DNA from: Erysipelotrichaceae bacterium
GTDB lineage: Bacteria > Bacillota_I > Bacilli_A > Erysipelotrichales > Erysipelotrichaceae
Reading direction: 5' to 3'
Assembly: GCA_017539025.1 (NCBI GenBank)
Contig: JAFYHT010000071.1
Location: forward strand, 372,001-436,000
DNA: 64,000 nt
Every line of letters begins with the position of its first letter. Positions within the stretch are counted from its first letter, which is position 1. The notes under the pieces were generated by a model. The model was given only the letters and a program-made list of their open reading frames with translations. It did no database searches and was not told the DNA's origin. The position numbers and the translations under genes were made by a program. Shown here one piece after another: positions 1 to 8,420 of the stretch.

Positions 1-145
1 TGTCGATGACAATCACCAGATGATGGGGTTTGCCGGATATGATGTTGAAACGATCGAATTCAAGAAACAGGATGAAAATACATTGATCCTGAAGACAGAC
101 ATCTGTATGTGCAGAGCCGGTGATACCTTCGCATTGATGCCATAA
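1..145 (+). CDS. C-terminal end of an unidentified protein (partial)
   Basis: An open frame runs in from the left edge and stops with TAA at 143-145, giving 47 residues ending in CRAGDTFALMP. A strong terminator follows at once, as expected at the end of a transcription unit. There is too little to name a family. The visible part alternates charged and hydrophobic residues as in beta strands and has no membrane segment. Only the existence of a gene end is claimed. Confidence 0.55.
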   Translation, partial: VDDNHQMMGFAGYDVETIEFKKQDENTLILKTDICMCRAGDTFALMP

Positions 146-165
146 AATAAATCTACAGATATATA

Positions 166-195
166 AAAACCCGCAGGAAAGATCCTGCGGGTTTT
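166..195 (+). terminator. Rho-independent terminator
   Basis: A 13-bp stem (166-178 pairing with 183-195) with a 4-nt loop contains CCGCAGGA/TCCTGCGG. The A-run before it and T-run after it make it potentially bidirectional. It closes the unit that enters from the left. Confidence 0.9.
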
Positions 196-275
196 AATTC
201 AGCTGGGAACAGGAAAAAATCCATTTTCCAGCTGGATATGAGACGATACAGGTCATTTTATGAAAGCGGAGATTA

Positions 276-281
276 TATAAT
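276..281 (+). promoter_or_regulatory. -10 box placed for a leaderless start
   Basis: A perfect TATAAT lies at 276-281, only 7 nt before the ATG at 289, so transcription would begin at or next to the start codon. The -35 region is weak. The nearest Shine-Dalgarno-like sequence (GGAG, 268-271) lies upstream of the predicted transcript. Confidence 0.5.
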
Positions 282-288
282 ATAGGAA

Positions 289-2316
289 ATGAAGATCGAG
301 AAGAATCGGCATATCATCATATTTAAAACGCTGATCGAAGGAAATGATCCGGTTACGGCAGAGACTTTGGCAAAGCTAACAAAGTCTTCTTTGCGTACGA
401 TCAAGAATGATATCGCTCATCTGGATTCTCAATGTGTTAAAGAAGAGATCCTTCATATCCGTTCTTTTAAGGCAAAGGGATATGCGATAGAGATCCTAGA
501 TGAGAAAAACTATGAAGAGTTCGTACATGACATCACCGTATTGTCTTCTCTTTTTTATGGAAGGAATGTGGAATCGGTCAACAGGCGTCTGTATATCCTG
601 CAGCGTTTTCTGGTGGATGAGTATGTCAAGATCGAGGATCTTTGCGATGAGCTGTTCCTTTCCCGTTCTTCGATCAGAAAGGATATCACCTGGGCTTCAA
701 GATTCCTTGCGTCCTATCACATCTCTCTGGAGTCTGTTGTCGGTAAGGGCTATCACATCTATGGCAAGGAACAGGATCTCAGGAGTGCTCTGGTGGAACT
801 CAGGTGTTCGCAATATCATGAGTTCCAGCCTTTGTATCCGTATGAACCTTTTGATGAACTGTTCCGCAAGGACGGGATCAACTTCTACGCTCCTTTGCGC
901 AAGGCGTTCTTGGATATACTACGAAGCAGCAGGATCGTCGTTTCCGATATCGAGACCAAGAAGATCGCTTCCCACATCTGTCTGATGTACAAACGTATCA
1001 AAGAGGGGAAACATCCATCTCTTACAGACGAGATCATTGAAGAACTGAAACAGACTTATGACTATGAGGTCGCAAAGCAGATCTTTGCGGATGAAACGAT
1101 CAGAGGATATGTGAATCCCGATGAGATCGAGATCCTGAATTTCGCAAGGATACTGCTGATCAACAGAGAGCTCAATCTCAGGATCACCGGCAGCGAAGAT
1201 CTGCCTGAGAAACTGGTGAAGGAAAACCACAGGATCTTTGAGCAGATCATTGATGCGACGATCGATCCTTCGCATTATTCGATCGCTTCTTCTTTGCATA
1301 AAACGGATATGTTCAAGCTCTACAGCAAGGATCTGGAATCTCTGCAGCTGCAGCTGTATCTGAAACATCACTTCGACTATACCGGAAAGATGCGTTTCGT
1401 CACTTATCAGGAAGGTACTGATGAGCTGATCTCGCCGATCCCGTTGGAGCTGACCAGAGTCATGATCGCCAGACTGCAGCTGCTTCTTGGTGCGCGGATC
1501 TCAGACGCAGTCGTACAGGCTTATGCCGGTGTATATGAACGTCTTTTAAAGAAGGTCGTTTATCCATACAAAAAGCTGAGGCTTGCGGTTTCAACGACAG
1601 ATGGACTGGTATATTCGCAACATGTTGCCGAGAGTTTAAGTGAGCTGTATGGAAGCTATATCGAAAAGGTCGATGTCTTCAATCTCTATGAAATGAGGAA
1701 AGTGAACTTTGATGATTATGATGCCCTGGTTTATTCCGGTGCGATCCTTTATTACAGCTACCCGCTTCCGATCGTTGCGTATCAGGAACTTGACTACAAC
1801 AGGCAAGGCGGAGATATCTTCAACAGACTTTTCATCAACGGCTTTGACAGAAGTGAACTCTATCGGATCAGGGAACTGTTGAATATCTATGAGAATGAAC
1901 GGGTCAGAGAGATCGAGTCTTTTGTAGAGGCTTTGTCTTACAGATACGCAAGAGATCCTTATACCCAGAAGATCCTTTATGATCAGTATGTGGAGAATGA
2001 GGAGATCATCAATCACTACTATGCGAGAAACGGCATCATGATCATCTTCTTCCCGTATCGTTTTACGATGAAGGAGATCATCGATATCTATATCCCGGAT
2101 CAGAGCTTATATTATAGAGAAAGTATGGAAGTCAATGCGATCATCGCGGTCTGTGTCGATCCGAGGATGAGGCTGGCGGATCTCAAGATCCTGGATCATG
2201 TATTGAGGTATATCGTTCAGGTTCCGGATACGATCGAAAAGCTGATCGAAGACAAGGGCAATACTTTGGATGTGATCTTTGATGCGATCGTCAGAAGGAA
2301 GTTCCTGAACACGTAA
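289..2316 (+). CDS. BglG/ManR-type PRD transcriptional regulator with degenerate PTS domains
   Basis: A 675-residue regulator of the BglG/MtlR/ManR class. The N-terminus has an HTH_11-type helix-turn-helix (about 5-60) and an Mga-like second HTH (about 90-165). A PRD-like region covers about 190-400, with a conserved-looking His at 229. An EIIB-like fold at about 429-500 has the loop STTDG where an active EIIB carries Cys. The C-terminal EIIA-like part (about 555-670) lacks the usual IPH histidine. It lies directly upstream of a Man-type PTS operon in the same orientation and probably controls it in response to PTS phosphorylation. The missing phospho-sites suggest signalling only through the PRD region. 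The start at 289 is a leaderless candidate. Confidence 0.85.
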   Translation: MKIEKNRHIIIFKTLIEGNDPVTAETLAKLTKSSLRTIKNDIAHLDSQCVKEEILHIRSFKAKGYAIEILDEKNYEEFVHDITVLSSLFYGRNVESVNRRLYILQRFLVDEYVKIEDLCDELFLSRSSIRKDITWASRFLASYHISLESVVGKGYHIYGKEQDLRSALVELRCSQYHEFQPLYPYEPFDELFRKDGINFYAPLRKAFLDILRSSRIVVSDIETKKIASHICLMYKRIKEGKHPSLTDEIIEELKQTYDYEVAKQIFADETIRGYVNPDEIEILNFARILLINRELNLRITGSEDLPEKLVKENHRIFEQIIDATIDPSHYSIASSLHKTDMFKLYSKDLESLQLQLYLKHHFDYTGKMRFVTYQEGTDELISPIPLELTRVMIARLQLLLGARISDAVVQAYAGVYERLLKKVVYPYKKLRLAVSTTDGLVYSQHVAESLSELYGSYIEKVDVFNLYEMRKVNFDDYDALVYSGAILYYSYPLPIVAYQELDYNRQGGDIFNRLFINGFDRSELYRIRELLNIYENERVREIESFVEALSYRYARDPYTQKILYDQYVENEEIINHYYARNGIMIIFFPYRFTMKEIIDIYIPDQSLYYRESMEVNAIIAVCVDPRMRLADLKILDHVLRYIVQVPDTIEKLIEDKGNTLDVIFDAIVRRKFLNT

Positions 2317-2319
2317 ATT

Positions 2320-2333
2320 CACCTTATAAGGTG
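2320..2333. promoter_or_regulatory. Perfect 14-bp palindrome, candidate operator of the PTS operon
   Basis: CACCTTATAAGGTG is a perfect inverted repeat 3 nt after the regulator stop codon and about 95 bp before the PTS EIIA start. No T-run follows, so it is not a terminator. A near copy with one extra base occurs at 26189-26203. A binding site for the adjacent regulator is inferred, not shown. Confidence 0.4.
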
Positions 2334-2370
2334 CAAAACAATAAAATACACTTAAAATAGAATAAAAATA

Positions 2371-2399
2371 AGCATTAACAGGATATAGGGGTTAATGCT
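2371..2399 (+). other. Hairpin in the PTS operon leader
   Basis: A 9-bp stem AGCATTAAC/GTTAATGCT (2371-2379 with 2391-2399) has an 11-nt loop and is followed by ATTTTATT, 28 nt before the EIIA start. It could be a weak terminator after the regulator gene or an attenuator/antiterminator target in the PTS leader. Confidence 0.45.
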
Positions 2400-2427
2400 A
2401 TTTTATTATCATAAGAGGATATAAGAA

Positions 2428-2844
2428 ATGTTGAAAATTTTTATTTCATCACATGGACATTTTGCCAGCGGTATCAAGAGTTCCGTTGAGATCCTGATGG
2501 GACCTAATCCAAGGATCACGGTATTCGATGCCTATGTTGATCAGGATTCTGTACAGGAACATCTTGATGCATTCTATGAGAATGTAAGTGAAGATGATCA
2601 GGTACTGCTGTTATCGGATCTCTATGGCGGAAGTGTCAATCAGGTCATGTATACGTATCTTCTCAAGCCGAATACCAGACTTGTTGCAGGGGTCAACCTG
2701 GCACTTGTCCTGGAACTTGCGGTCAAGGAAGAGATCTCCGATGAGGAGCTGAGCGAGCTTGTCGAACAAAGCAGATCAATGCTACGAGTCGTCGAGCTTG
2801 ATAAGAGCGAAGTTGTTGAAGAACTAAGCGATGATTTTTTCTAA
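2428..2844 (+). CDS. PTS Man-family EIIA component
   Basis: A 138-residue cytoplasmic EIIA domain of the mannose/fructose/sorbose PTS family. The N-terminal signature ISSHGHFASG carries the expected phosphohistidine at His9, which takes phosphate from HPr. LLLSDLYGGS is the usual second core motif. Family members often fuse EIIA and EIIB; here EIIB is the next, separate gene. It is the first gene of a five-plus gene sugar operon. The RBS AAGAGGAT lies about 10 nt before the ATG. The specific sugar cannot be read from the sequence, but the downstream deacetylases point to an N-acetylated amino sugar. Confidence 0.93.
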   Translation: MLKIFISSHGHFASGIKSSVEILMGPNPRITVFDAYVDQDSVQEHLDAFYENVSEDDQVLLLSDLYGGSVNQVMYTYLLKPNTRLVAGVNLALVLELAVKEEISDEELSELVEQSRSMLRVVELDKSEVVEELSDDFF

Positions 2845-2861
2845 AGAAAAGGAGATAAACA

Positions 2862-3359
2862 ATGTTTAAACAGATCAGATTAGATGAACGTTTGATTCAC
2901 GGACAGGTTGCGATCAAGTGGTCAAGACACACAGGTGTCGACCGCATTATCTGCGCTTCGGATGCTGCTGCAGAAAACCCTGTCATTCAGAAGTCACTGA
3001 TGATGGCTGCTCCTGCTACATGCAAGACTGCGATCAAGTCAGTAGATGACGTACTGAAGATGATGGAAAATCCGAAAGCTGCTGACCATGACATCCTGAT
3101 GCTTTGCCAGACTCCTGAAGATCTGCTGAAGCTTCTTGAAAACCTGGCTGTCAAACCGGAATGGGTGAACATCGGAAACTTCGGCCGTGTTGCGGCAAAG
3201 AAGTCTGATGGCACGATGAGAAAGACATATGCCCCGAACCTCTATCTCTATGATGAGGAAAAAGAAGCACTGAAGAAAGTGTTGTCTCTGGGGTATAGAA
3301 CAATTTACCAGACGACACCGGAAGATTCACCGGAGTCTTTGGATAAACTACTTGGTTAG
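2862..3359 (+). CDS. PTS Man-family EIIB component
   Basis: A 165-residue EIIB of the mannose/sorbose family. RLDERLIHGQV holds the phosphorylated histidine (His13), which passes phosphate from EIIA to the incoming sugar. Length and motif match the family throughout. It follows EIIA by 17 nt with an AAGGAG ribosome binding site, and EIIC and EIID follow, so the transporter is complete. It is cytoplasmic and peripheral to the EIIC/EIID membrane complex. Confidence 0.94.
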   Translation: MFKQIRLDERLIHGQVAIKWSRHTGVDRIICASDAAAENPVIQKSLMMAAPATCKTAIKSVDDVLKMMENPKAADHDILMLCQTPEDLLKLLENLAVKPEWVNIGNFGRVAAKKSDGTMRKTYAPNLYLYDEEKEALKKVLSLGYRTIYQTTPEDSPESLDKLLG

Positions 3360-3385
3360 AAAAAGGGAAAGGAGAAACTAATCAT

Positions 3386-4180
3386 ATGGTAGGTGCAGCT
3401 TTAAAGTGTGCATTGGTCTACTTCATCTTCGTATATTTGGATGACCGCTGGCTCGGCTGGCAGACGATCACACGTCCAATCGTTGTCGCTCCTATTACCG
3501 GTTTACTGTTAGGGGATTTCAGAACCGGTATCATCATGGGCGCTTCGCTTGAATCAATTTTCATGGGGATTTCTGCTATCGGTGGTGCCGTTCCTGCTGA
3601 CGCAACTTCAGCAAGTATCATCGCTGTCGCATTTACGATCCTCAACGGTGCTTCGCAAGAAGCAGGTCTCGCTATTGCAATGCCGATCGGCGCAGTTATG
3701 TCCAGCTTCGGTGCATTGGAAATGGCTCTCGTAGCAGCTCCGTTAGTTCCTTACTGGGAGAAACTGGCTCAGGAAGATATGAACAAATTCTGTGTTCAGA
3801 ACTATATCTTCTCTGCTCTGTATCAGCTGGTTCCGACTGCTGTCATGTTCATCGCCGTTGCATACGGTGTTGAAGGATTGAATAACTTCTTAAGCATCCT
3901 TCCGGGTTGGGTCATGACAGGTCTGAATGCCGCTTCTGGTATGATGACTGCTGTCGGTTTCGCGATCCTGACTTCAATGATCTGGGATGGCGAAGTTGGT
4001 ATCTTCTTCTTTGTAGGATATGTTCTCGCTGCTTATCTGCATCTTGATACGCTTGCGATCGCTATCCTTGCAGTAGCTGTTGCAGTTACGATGTTCTTCT
4101 CTAACAAGAAGCTGATCGATCTCAAGAGCGAACTGCTGGCTAAGGGCGTCGAATCAAAAGACGAGGAGGATTTCTTCTAA
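3386..4180 (+). CDS. PTS Man-family EIIC permease
   Basis: A 264-residue integral membrane protein of the EIIC-Man type, with several hydrophobic helices and glycine-rich loops (for example PITGLLLGDFRTGIIMGASLE), the sugar-translocating half with EIID. AAAGGAG lies 11 nt before the ATG. One base separates its stop from EIID, so the two are probably translated together. The C-terminal tail is acidic (ESKDEEDFF), as is that of the upstream EIIA. Confidence 0.94.
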   Translation: MVGAALKCALVYFIFVYLDDRWLGWQTITRPIVVAPITGLLLGDFRTGIIMGASLESIFMGISAIGGAVPADATSASIIAVAFTILNGASQEAGLAIAMPIGAVMSSFGALEMALVAAPLVPYWEKLAQEDMNKFCVQNYIFSALYQLVPTAVMFIAVAYGVEGLNNFLSILPGWVMTGLNAASGMMTAVGFAILTSMIWDGEVGIFFFVGYVLAAYLHLDTLAIAILAVAVAVTMFFSNKKLIDLKSELLAKGVESKDEEDFF

Positions 4181-4181
4181 T

Positions 4182-5006
4182 ATGGCAACTAAAACATATA
4201 CACCGGAAGAACAGTCGATCCTTCGCAAGATCTTCTTCCGTTCTCACAGATGCTTCATGATGTTCTCAATGGCAAAGATGGAAGCCAACTGCTTCACTAT
4301 GTGTATGCAGCCGGTCATCGAGTCATTATATCCGGATGACAAGGAAGAACAGAGAAGATCATATCTGCGTCACCAGGCATTCTTCAACACACATACCAGC
4401 CCGTTCACTTTCATTGCCGGCTTAACATATGCAATGGAAAAAGAACGTAAGGAAGGTAAGATCGATGAAGCAACCATCGACAATGTCAAGGCTGCTCTGA
4501 TGGGACCTACTGCAGGTATGTTCGACTCATTCTGGTTCAACGCTGTTCGTGTCATTTCTGCCGGTATCGCTATCGGTCTGTGCTCACAGGGCAACTTCTT
4601 GGGTACGATCCTCTTCGTCCTGCTCTATGGTGTCACACAGTCAATTGCGAAGTGGTATCTCTTACATGCAGGTTATGACTTCGGTACATCATTCATCGAC
4701 AGCGTATTCAATTCAGGTCTTGTAAGTGTATTGACGAAGTGCGCATCTATCGTCGGTCTGACGATGGTCGGTGCCATGACTGCAAACATGGTCAACGTAC
4801 CTCTGAACTGGGTAATCAACACGACCGGTAAAGAAGGAGGTGAAGTTGTCGTAGGCAACATCATCAATTCCATCTTCCCGGGTCTGCTGGGTGTAGTGCT
4901 GCTCTTTATCCTTGTAAGACTGATCAAGAAGGGCTACAGGCCGACTCAGCTGATCGCAGGTATCTTCGCGATCGCACTTCTCGGCGCATTACTCGGCATC
5001 TTTTAA
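4182..5006 (+). CDS. PTS Man-family EIID permease
   Basis: A 274-residue EIID, found only in the mannose-class PTS. The N-terminal half is amphipathic and contains the typical segment LRHQAFFNTHTSPFTFIAGLTYAMEKER, here quoted in part: HQAFFNTHTSPF. The C-terminal half is hydrophobic with about three to four helices. It follows EIIC by 1 nt with GAGGAGGA as RBS. A hairpin after the gene (5014-5044) may lower transcription into the downstream deacetylase genes. Confidence 0.94.
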   Translation: MATKTYTPEEQSILRKIFFRSHRCFMMFSMAKMEANCFTMCMQPVIESLYPDDKEEQRRSYLRHQAFFNTHTSPFTFIAGLTYAMEKERKEGKIDEATIDNVKAALMGPTAGMFDSFWFNAVRVISAGIAIGLCSQGNFLGTILFVLLYGVTQSIAKWYLLHAGYDFGTSFIDSVFNSGLVSVLTKCASIVGLTMVGAMTANMVNVPLNWVINTTGKEGGEVVVGNIINSIFPGLLGVVLLFILVRLIKKGYRPTQLIAGIFAIALLGALLGIF

Positions 5007-5013
5007 AAACCAT

Positions 5014-5044
5014 AAGGGGAAGACGGATCGCTTCCCCTTTTTCA
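5014..5044 (+). terminator. Terminator-like hairpin after EIID
   Basis: AAGGGGAAG ... CTTCCCCTT with a short loop is followed by a T-run. It lies between the PTS genes and the deacetylase genes, so it may be a partial terminator that sets the ratio of transporter to enzymes, or the end of the PTS unit. Confidence 0.8.
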
Positions 5045-5098
5045 GCCATTTGTTTCTGAATCATTCAGGAATAAATGGGTGGAAGGAGAGAATATATC

Positions 5099-5908
5099 AT
5101 GACAAAAATCTTATTTCAGGGTGATGACTTCGGTTTTACCAGAGGCGTTACTTTAGGCATCATTGATTCGATCGACAGAGGTGTTTTAAGAAATACCGGC
5201 CTTTTTGCGAATATGCCGACAGCGGAATTTGCGGTCTCTTTCATGAAAGATCGTCCGCAGGCCTGCTTTGGCATCGACTTCAACCTTGTTGCCGGACCAT
5301 GCGTATCCGATCCGAAAGAGATCCCTCATCTGGTCGATGAAAACGGGATGTTTTTAAAGAGCGGACTAAGAGTCAGGGATCCAAGGTGGCAAACGGTTGA
5401 AGGAAGAGCGGAGCTTTTTCCATATGATGAAGTAAACAAAGAACTTCGGGCACAGTTCGATCGTTTTGTGAAGCTGGCAGGCAGAAAGCCGGAATATCTT
5501 CATGAACATTCCATTTCCTCGGAAAACTACAGAAAAGTCATTCATGAATTATCCGTAGAACACGACATCCCATATTCCAGCGAGATCTGGCAGAAGCTTA
5601 ATATGGATGGACCGGTCAATAAACTCTTTGCGTCTTCAATGTCTTCGACCAAGAAAGTCTTCGATCCAAACGATCAGCTGAACAAAGACACTGTCGAACA
5701 GTTCTTCTCGATCGCTGATGAAATGATAGAAAACGAAAGAAGTGTCTTCTGCTGCCATCCAGGTTATGTCGATGCGGATCTTCTGACATTGACGACTTTA
5801 TCTCTGGAAAGAGCCAAGGATGCGGAAATGATGATGTCGGAAAAAGTCATGAACTGGGTCAAGGAAAATAACGTAGAACTGATCACCTACAGGGAGTTAC
5901 CAAGATGA
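5099..5908 (+). CDS. ChbG/YdjC-family carbohydrate deacetylase
   Basis: 269 residues of the YdjC/ChbG family, metal-dependent deacetylases that remove an N-acetyl group from chitooligosaccharide-type substrates. The metal-binding motif GDDFG sits at residues 8-12, with histidines at YLHEHSISS and CCHPGYVDADL as further family positions. The start at 5099 is preferred because GGAAGGAGAG lies about 10 nt upstream; an in-frame ATG at 5075 would put this RBS inside the gene. The stop overlaps the NagA start by 4 nt (ATGA). Together with NagA it indicates use of an acetylated amino-sugar disaccharide taken up by the PTS. Confidence 0.88.
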   Translation: MTKILFQGDDFGFTRGVTLGIIDSIDRGVLRNTGLFANMPTAEFAVSFMKDRPQACFGIDFNLVAGPCVSDPKEIPHLVDENGMFLKSGLRVRDPRWQTVEGRAELFPYDEVNKELRAQFDRFVKLAGRKPEYLHEHSISSENYRKVIHELSVEHDIPYSSEIWQKLNMDGPVNKLFASSMSSTKKVFDPNDQLNKDTVEQFFSIADEMIENERSVFCCHPGYVDADLLTLTTLSLERAKDAEMMMSEKVMNWVKENNVELITYRELPR

Positions 5909-7095
5909 TCATCTACAGCAGAAACATCGTAACGGAAGCTGGGATCATCGACGGCTATCTGGTATATGAAAATGATAAGATCACTGACATCGTCAGAAAA
6001 GAAAGACAGGAATTAAACGCTGATCTGGATTACAGCGACTATACGATCATCCCGGGTATCTTTGATACACACAATCACGGCTACAAGGGCTGGGATCCGG
6101 GTGATGCCCAAAAAGATGCAGACAATGTGCTTGGATATTGTAAGGCACTGGGATCGGTGGCTGTCACTTCGATCTTCCCGACAACAGATAACGAAGAAGG
6201 TGCGTTCAAGAATGTTGTAAAGGCCATTGAACGAAATGAAGACGGCGCAAGGATCATGGGCATCCATTCCGAAGGGCCATATCTCAACAGAGTTGGTGAA
6301 AAAGGCATCGATACCGGACATCCGGAGATCGATCTTGATCACGTTCAGGAAATGATCGATGAAGGAAAAGGCTATCTGAGACTGGTAGCTCTGGCACCGG
6401 AGCTGGAAAGAAGTTCAGAAGCGATCAGATTACTCAATCAGAATAACGTCAGGGTTGCCTTTGCGCATTCCAATCAGACATATGAAGAAGCGATGGAATC
6501 CTTCAAGGACGGCATCAGCGTCATTACACACACTGCCAATGTCATGGCCGGTATTCATCACAGGAACATGGGTGGTCTTGGTGCTGCATTACTCAATGAT
6601 GAAGTCTTCAACGAACTGATCTGCGATGGTCTACATGTCAGAAATGAGATGATCGATATCATTTTAAGGATCAAGAAGGATGCCTTCCACAAGGTTCTGA
6701 TGATCTCGGATAACTCTCATCTTGGCGGACTCAAGCCGGGAAGATATGAAGGTCCTTTTGGACCATGTAACATTACGGAAGAAGGTTTCTGTCTGACTGA
6801 TACCGGAAGACTGGCAGGAAGTGCCAAGCCGGTCTTGTATGGCATGAAGAACCTGGTACAGAACCTGCATCTTCCTTTGGAAAAAGTATGCGTCATGGCT
6901 TCACTCAATCCGTGTGAGGTCTACGGTTTTGCGGACAGAAAAGGTTCTTTACGTATCGGTAAGGATGCGGACTTCGCCATCATAGATAAGGATTTCAACT
7001 GCCTCTTTACCTATAGAGAAGGAAAAAAGATCTTTGATCATGAGAAAGATACAAATCTGGAATGTCCGGATGCTTATGATCACAAGGTAGGATAA
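5905..7095 (+). CDS. nagA: N-acetylglucosamine-6-phosphate deacetylase
   Basis: A 396-residue amidohydrolase-fold enzyme that converts GlcNAc-6-P (or a related N-acetylhexosamine phosphate) to the amino sugar phosphate and acetate. Visible motifs are the HxH of IPGIFDTHNHGY (His56, His58), HSEGPYLN, AFAHSNQTYEEA, THTANVMAGIHHR, and the catalytic Asp in MISDNSHLGGL. Length fits the family. It is translationally coupled to the ChbG-like gene by ATGA. No nagB is in the window, so the next step must be encoded elsewhere. Confidence 0.92.
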   Translation: MIIYSRNIVTEAGIIDGYLVYENDKITDIVRKERQELNADLDYSDYTIIPGIFDTHNHGYKGWDPGDAQKDADNVLGYCKALGSVAVTSIFPTTDNEEGAFKNVVKAIERNEDGARIMGIHSEGPYLNRVGEKGIDTGHPEIDLDHVQEMIDEGKGYLRLVALAPELERSSEAIRLLNQNNVRVAFAHSNQTYEEAMESFKDGISVITHTANVMAGIHHRNMGGLGAALLNDEVFNELICDGLHVRNEMIDIILRIKKDAFHKVLMISDNSHLGGLKPGRYEGPFGPCNITEEGFCLTDTGRLAGSAKPVLYGMKNLVQNLHLPLEKVCVMASLNPCEVYGFADRKGSLRIGKDADFAIIDKDFNCLFTYREGKKIFDHEKDTNLECPDAYDHKVG

Positions 7096-7098
7096 GAT

Positions 7099-7722
7099 AT
7101 GGATCAGAAATTACTGATTGTTTTGATCGTTGCGATATTCATCGTGAATCTGGGATTTCATATCTTTCAGAAGAATAAGCAGAACGATCTCTTGAACAGG
7201 TTGAGTGAATGTCTGGCTAAGAAACGCTTTGATGAGTTCGATGAACTGATCGATTCAAAGCAGGCAAGAAGGTCCTTCCCGGTCTATAACAGGAATTTCC
7301 TGAAACTCAACAAGGCCTTCCTTCTTGAAGATAAGAAAGAGATCGCTGAAGCATTCGACAGTTTCAAAGGTCTGCCTATGAACGCGGTCCAGAAAGAAGC
7401 CTTATATGAAAAAGCCTTCTATTATTATCTGTCTTTAAAAGACAAAGAAAATACCAGAGCCTACTATGATCTGCTTAAAGATCTCAATGTGAAAGATCAG
7501 GAGATGCTGGATGTCATGTATGATACCTACATCCTGGATGGATACAGATATCTCGATCAGATCGAGAAACAATGTCATGAGGCAGATGATACGGAAAAGA
7601 TCGGATACTGTGCCTTACTGGCGGATATGTACTGCAACAAAGGTGATCAGAACAAGGTAAAAGAATATGAAGATCTGCTCAAACAGTTGAGTGAAAACCT
7701 GAAAAACAAAGAAGCCGTCTGA
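7099..7722 (+). CDS. Membrane-anchored protein with helical repeat-like domain, unknown function
   Basis: 207 residues with one N-terminal hydrophobic helix (about residues 4-22) and a long helical soluble part with alternating Tyr/Leu/Lys, reminiscent of TPR-type helical hairpins (for example MNAVQKEALYEKAFYYYLSLK). It starts 3 nt after nagA and ends at a terminator, so it is the last gene of the amino-sugar operon. No catalytic motif was recognised. It could be an adaptor for the sugar system or a passenger. Confidence 0.75.
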   Translation: MDQKLLIVLIVAIFIVNLGFHIFQKNKQNDLLNRLSECLAKKRFDEFDELIDSKQARRSFPVYNRNFLKLNKAFLLEDKKEIAEAFDSFKGLPMNAVQKEALYEKAFYYYLSLKDKENTRAYYDLLKDLNVKDQEMLDVMYDTYILDGYRYLDQIEKQCHEADDTEKIGYCALLADMYCNKGDQNKVKEYEDLLKQLSENLKNKEAV

Positions 7723-7735
7723 GAAGACGGTTTTC
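7715..7735 (+). terminator. Terminator of the amino-sugar operon
   Basis: CCGTCT/AGACGG stem with a GAGA-type loop followed by TTTTC; the stem lies across the last codons of the preceding gene. Confidence 0.8.
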
Positions 7736-7746
7736 ATATGTTATAA

Positions 7747-7781
7747 AAGCTCTTATAAACCCAGCTTGTTTATAAGAGCTT
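7747..7781 (-). terminator. HicAB terminator built into the hicB coding end
   Basis: A 14-bp perfect stem, AAGCTCTTATAAAC with GTTTATAAGAGCTT, has a 7-nt loop and is followed on the minus strand by TTTTAT. Most of it encodes the last residues of HicB (ALINKLGL), so the reading frame and the terminator share sequence. It faces the operon terminator at 7715-7735. Confidence 0.8.
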
Positions 7782-8157
7782 CCTGAAGTACTTGTGAGAA
7801 ATTGATATTGGCTTTGATTGCTTTGTCATTCAGCCATTGAGGAATAGATAAAGTTTTTTTGACAGCTTTAGTATTATATTTTCTGGCGTAGTAGTCCGGA
7901 TCTCCTTCTACCAGCATGACGATCTCGTTTGGATAATTCTTTTGAATTTCCGATAAGGAACTTGGTTTTTCGATTTCTTTCTCAAAAAGTTCATCGGTTT
8001 TATCTAACCAGAGGCTTAAGGCGTCTTTTGCCATTTCAAGAGACTCTATATCATTTTTTCCTTGAGAGAAACAACCGGGTAGGTCAGGGAATTCGATCCA
8101 GTAGCCTCCGACATCTTCAGCAACATGGAATACTGCAGGGTAATAGATTTTTGGCAT
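7753..8157 (-). CDS. hicB: HicB family antitoxin
   Basis: 134 residues. The N-terminal HicB-like fold (about 1-65) has the family pattern YYPAVFHVAEDVGGYWIEFPDLPGCFSQG, here noted as WIEFPDLPGCFSQG. The C-terminal portion (about 95-134) looks like a ribbon-helix-helix DNA-binding domain, TLSIPQWLNDKA...FSQVLQEAL. It neutralises HicA and should repress the hic promoter. It lies 43 nt after hicA, the normal HicA-then-HicB order. The C-terminal codons form the transcription terminator. Confidence 0.92.
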   Translation of the reverse strand: MPKIYYPAVFHVAEDVGGYWIEFPDLPGCFSQGKNDIESLEMAKDALSLWLDKTDELFEKEIEKPSSLSEIQKNYPNEIVMLVEGDPDYYARKYNTKAVKKTLSIPQWLNDKAIKANINFSQVLQEALINKLGL

Positions 8158-8200
8158 TCTTTTTTATCCTCCTATCAATAGGGCAAAAGGAAGGCAAAGC

Positions 8201-8395
8201 CTATTTTGTAAGCCCTGCCTGCTTGAGGATGGCTTGTTCCAACCCCTTGCCTAAGTCCTTGCTGTGATAAGGAACTTGGGTCGTTCTGCCTGTAACAGGA
8301 TTCTGAAACTTACGGTGAGAACCTTTCCCTCCGGAAACTTCGACAAATCCGTTTTTCAGTAAGAACCTCACCATTTCCTTAGACGTCATAGGCAT
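8201..8395 (-). CDS. hicA: HicA family mRNA interferase toxin
   Basis: A 64-residue double-stranded-RNA-binding-like toxin that cleaves mRNA. The catalytic histidine is His27 in GGKGSHRKF, followed by the typical VPYHSKDLGKGLEQAILKQAGL. Full family length, no frame break. AAGGAGG stands 7 nt before the ATG. Transcribed from a strong promoter with a built-in operator (8421-8449). Confidence 0.93.
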   Translation of the reverse strand: MPMTSKEMVRFLLKNGFVEVSGGKGSHRKFQNPVTGRTTQVPYHSKDLGKGLEQAILKQAGLTK

Positions 8396-8420
8396 ATGGT
8401 GACCTCCTTAGCACATTATC

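Noticed and set aside
919..1371. Open frames on the opposite strand of the regulator and of many other genes
   Set aside because: They lie wholly inside well-supported genes, lack RBS and show no protein-family pattern.
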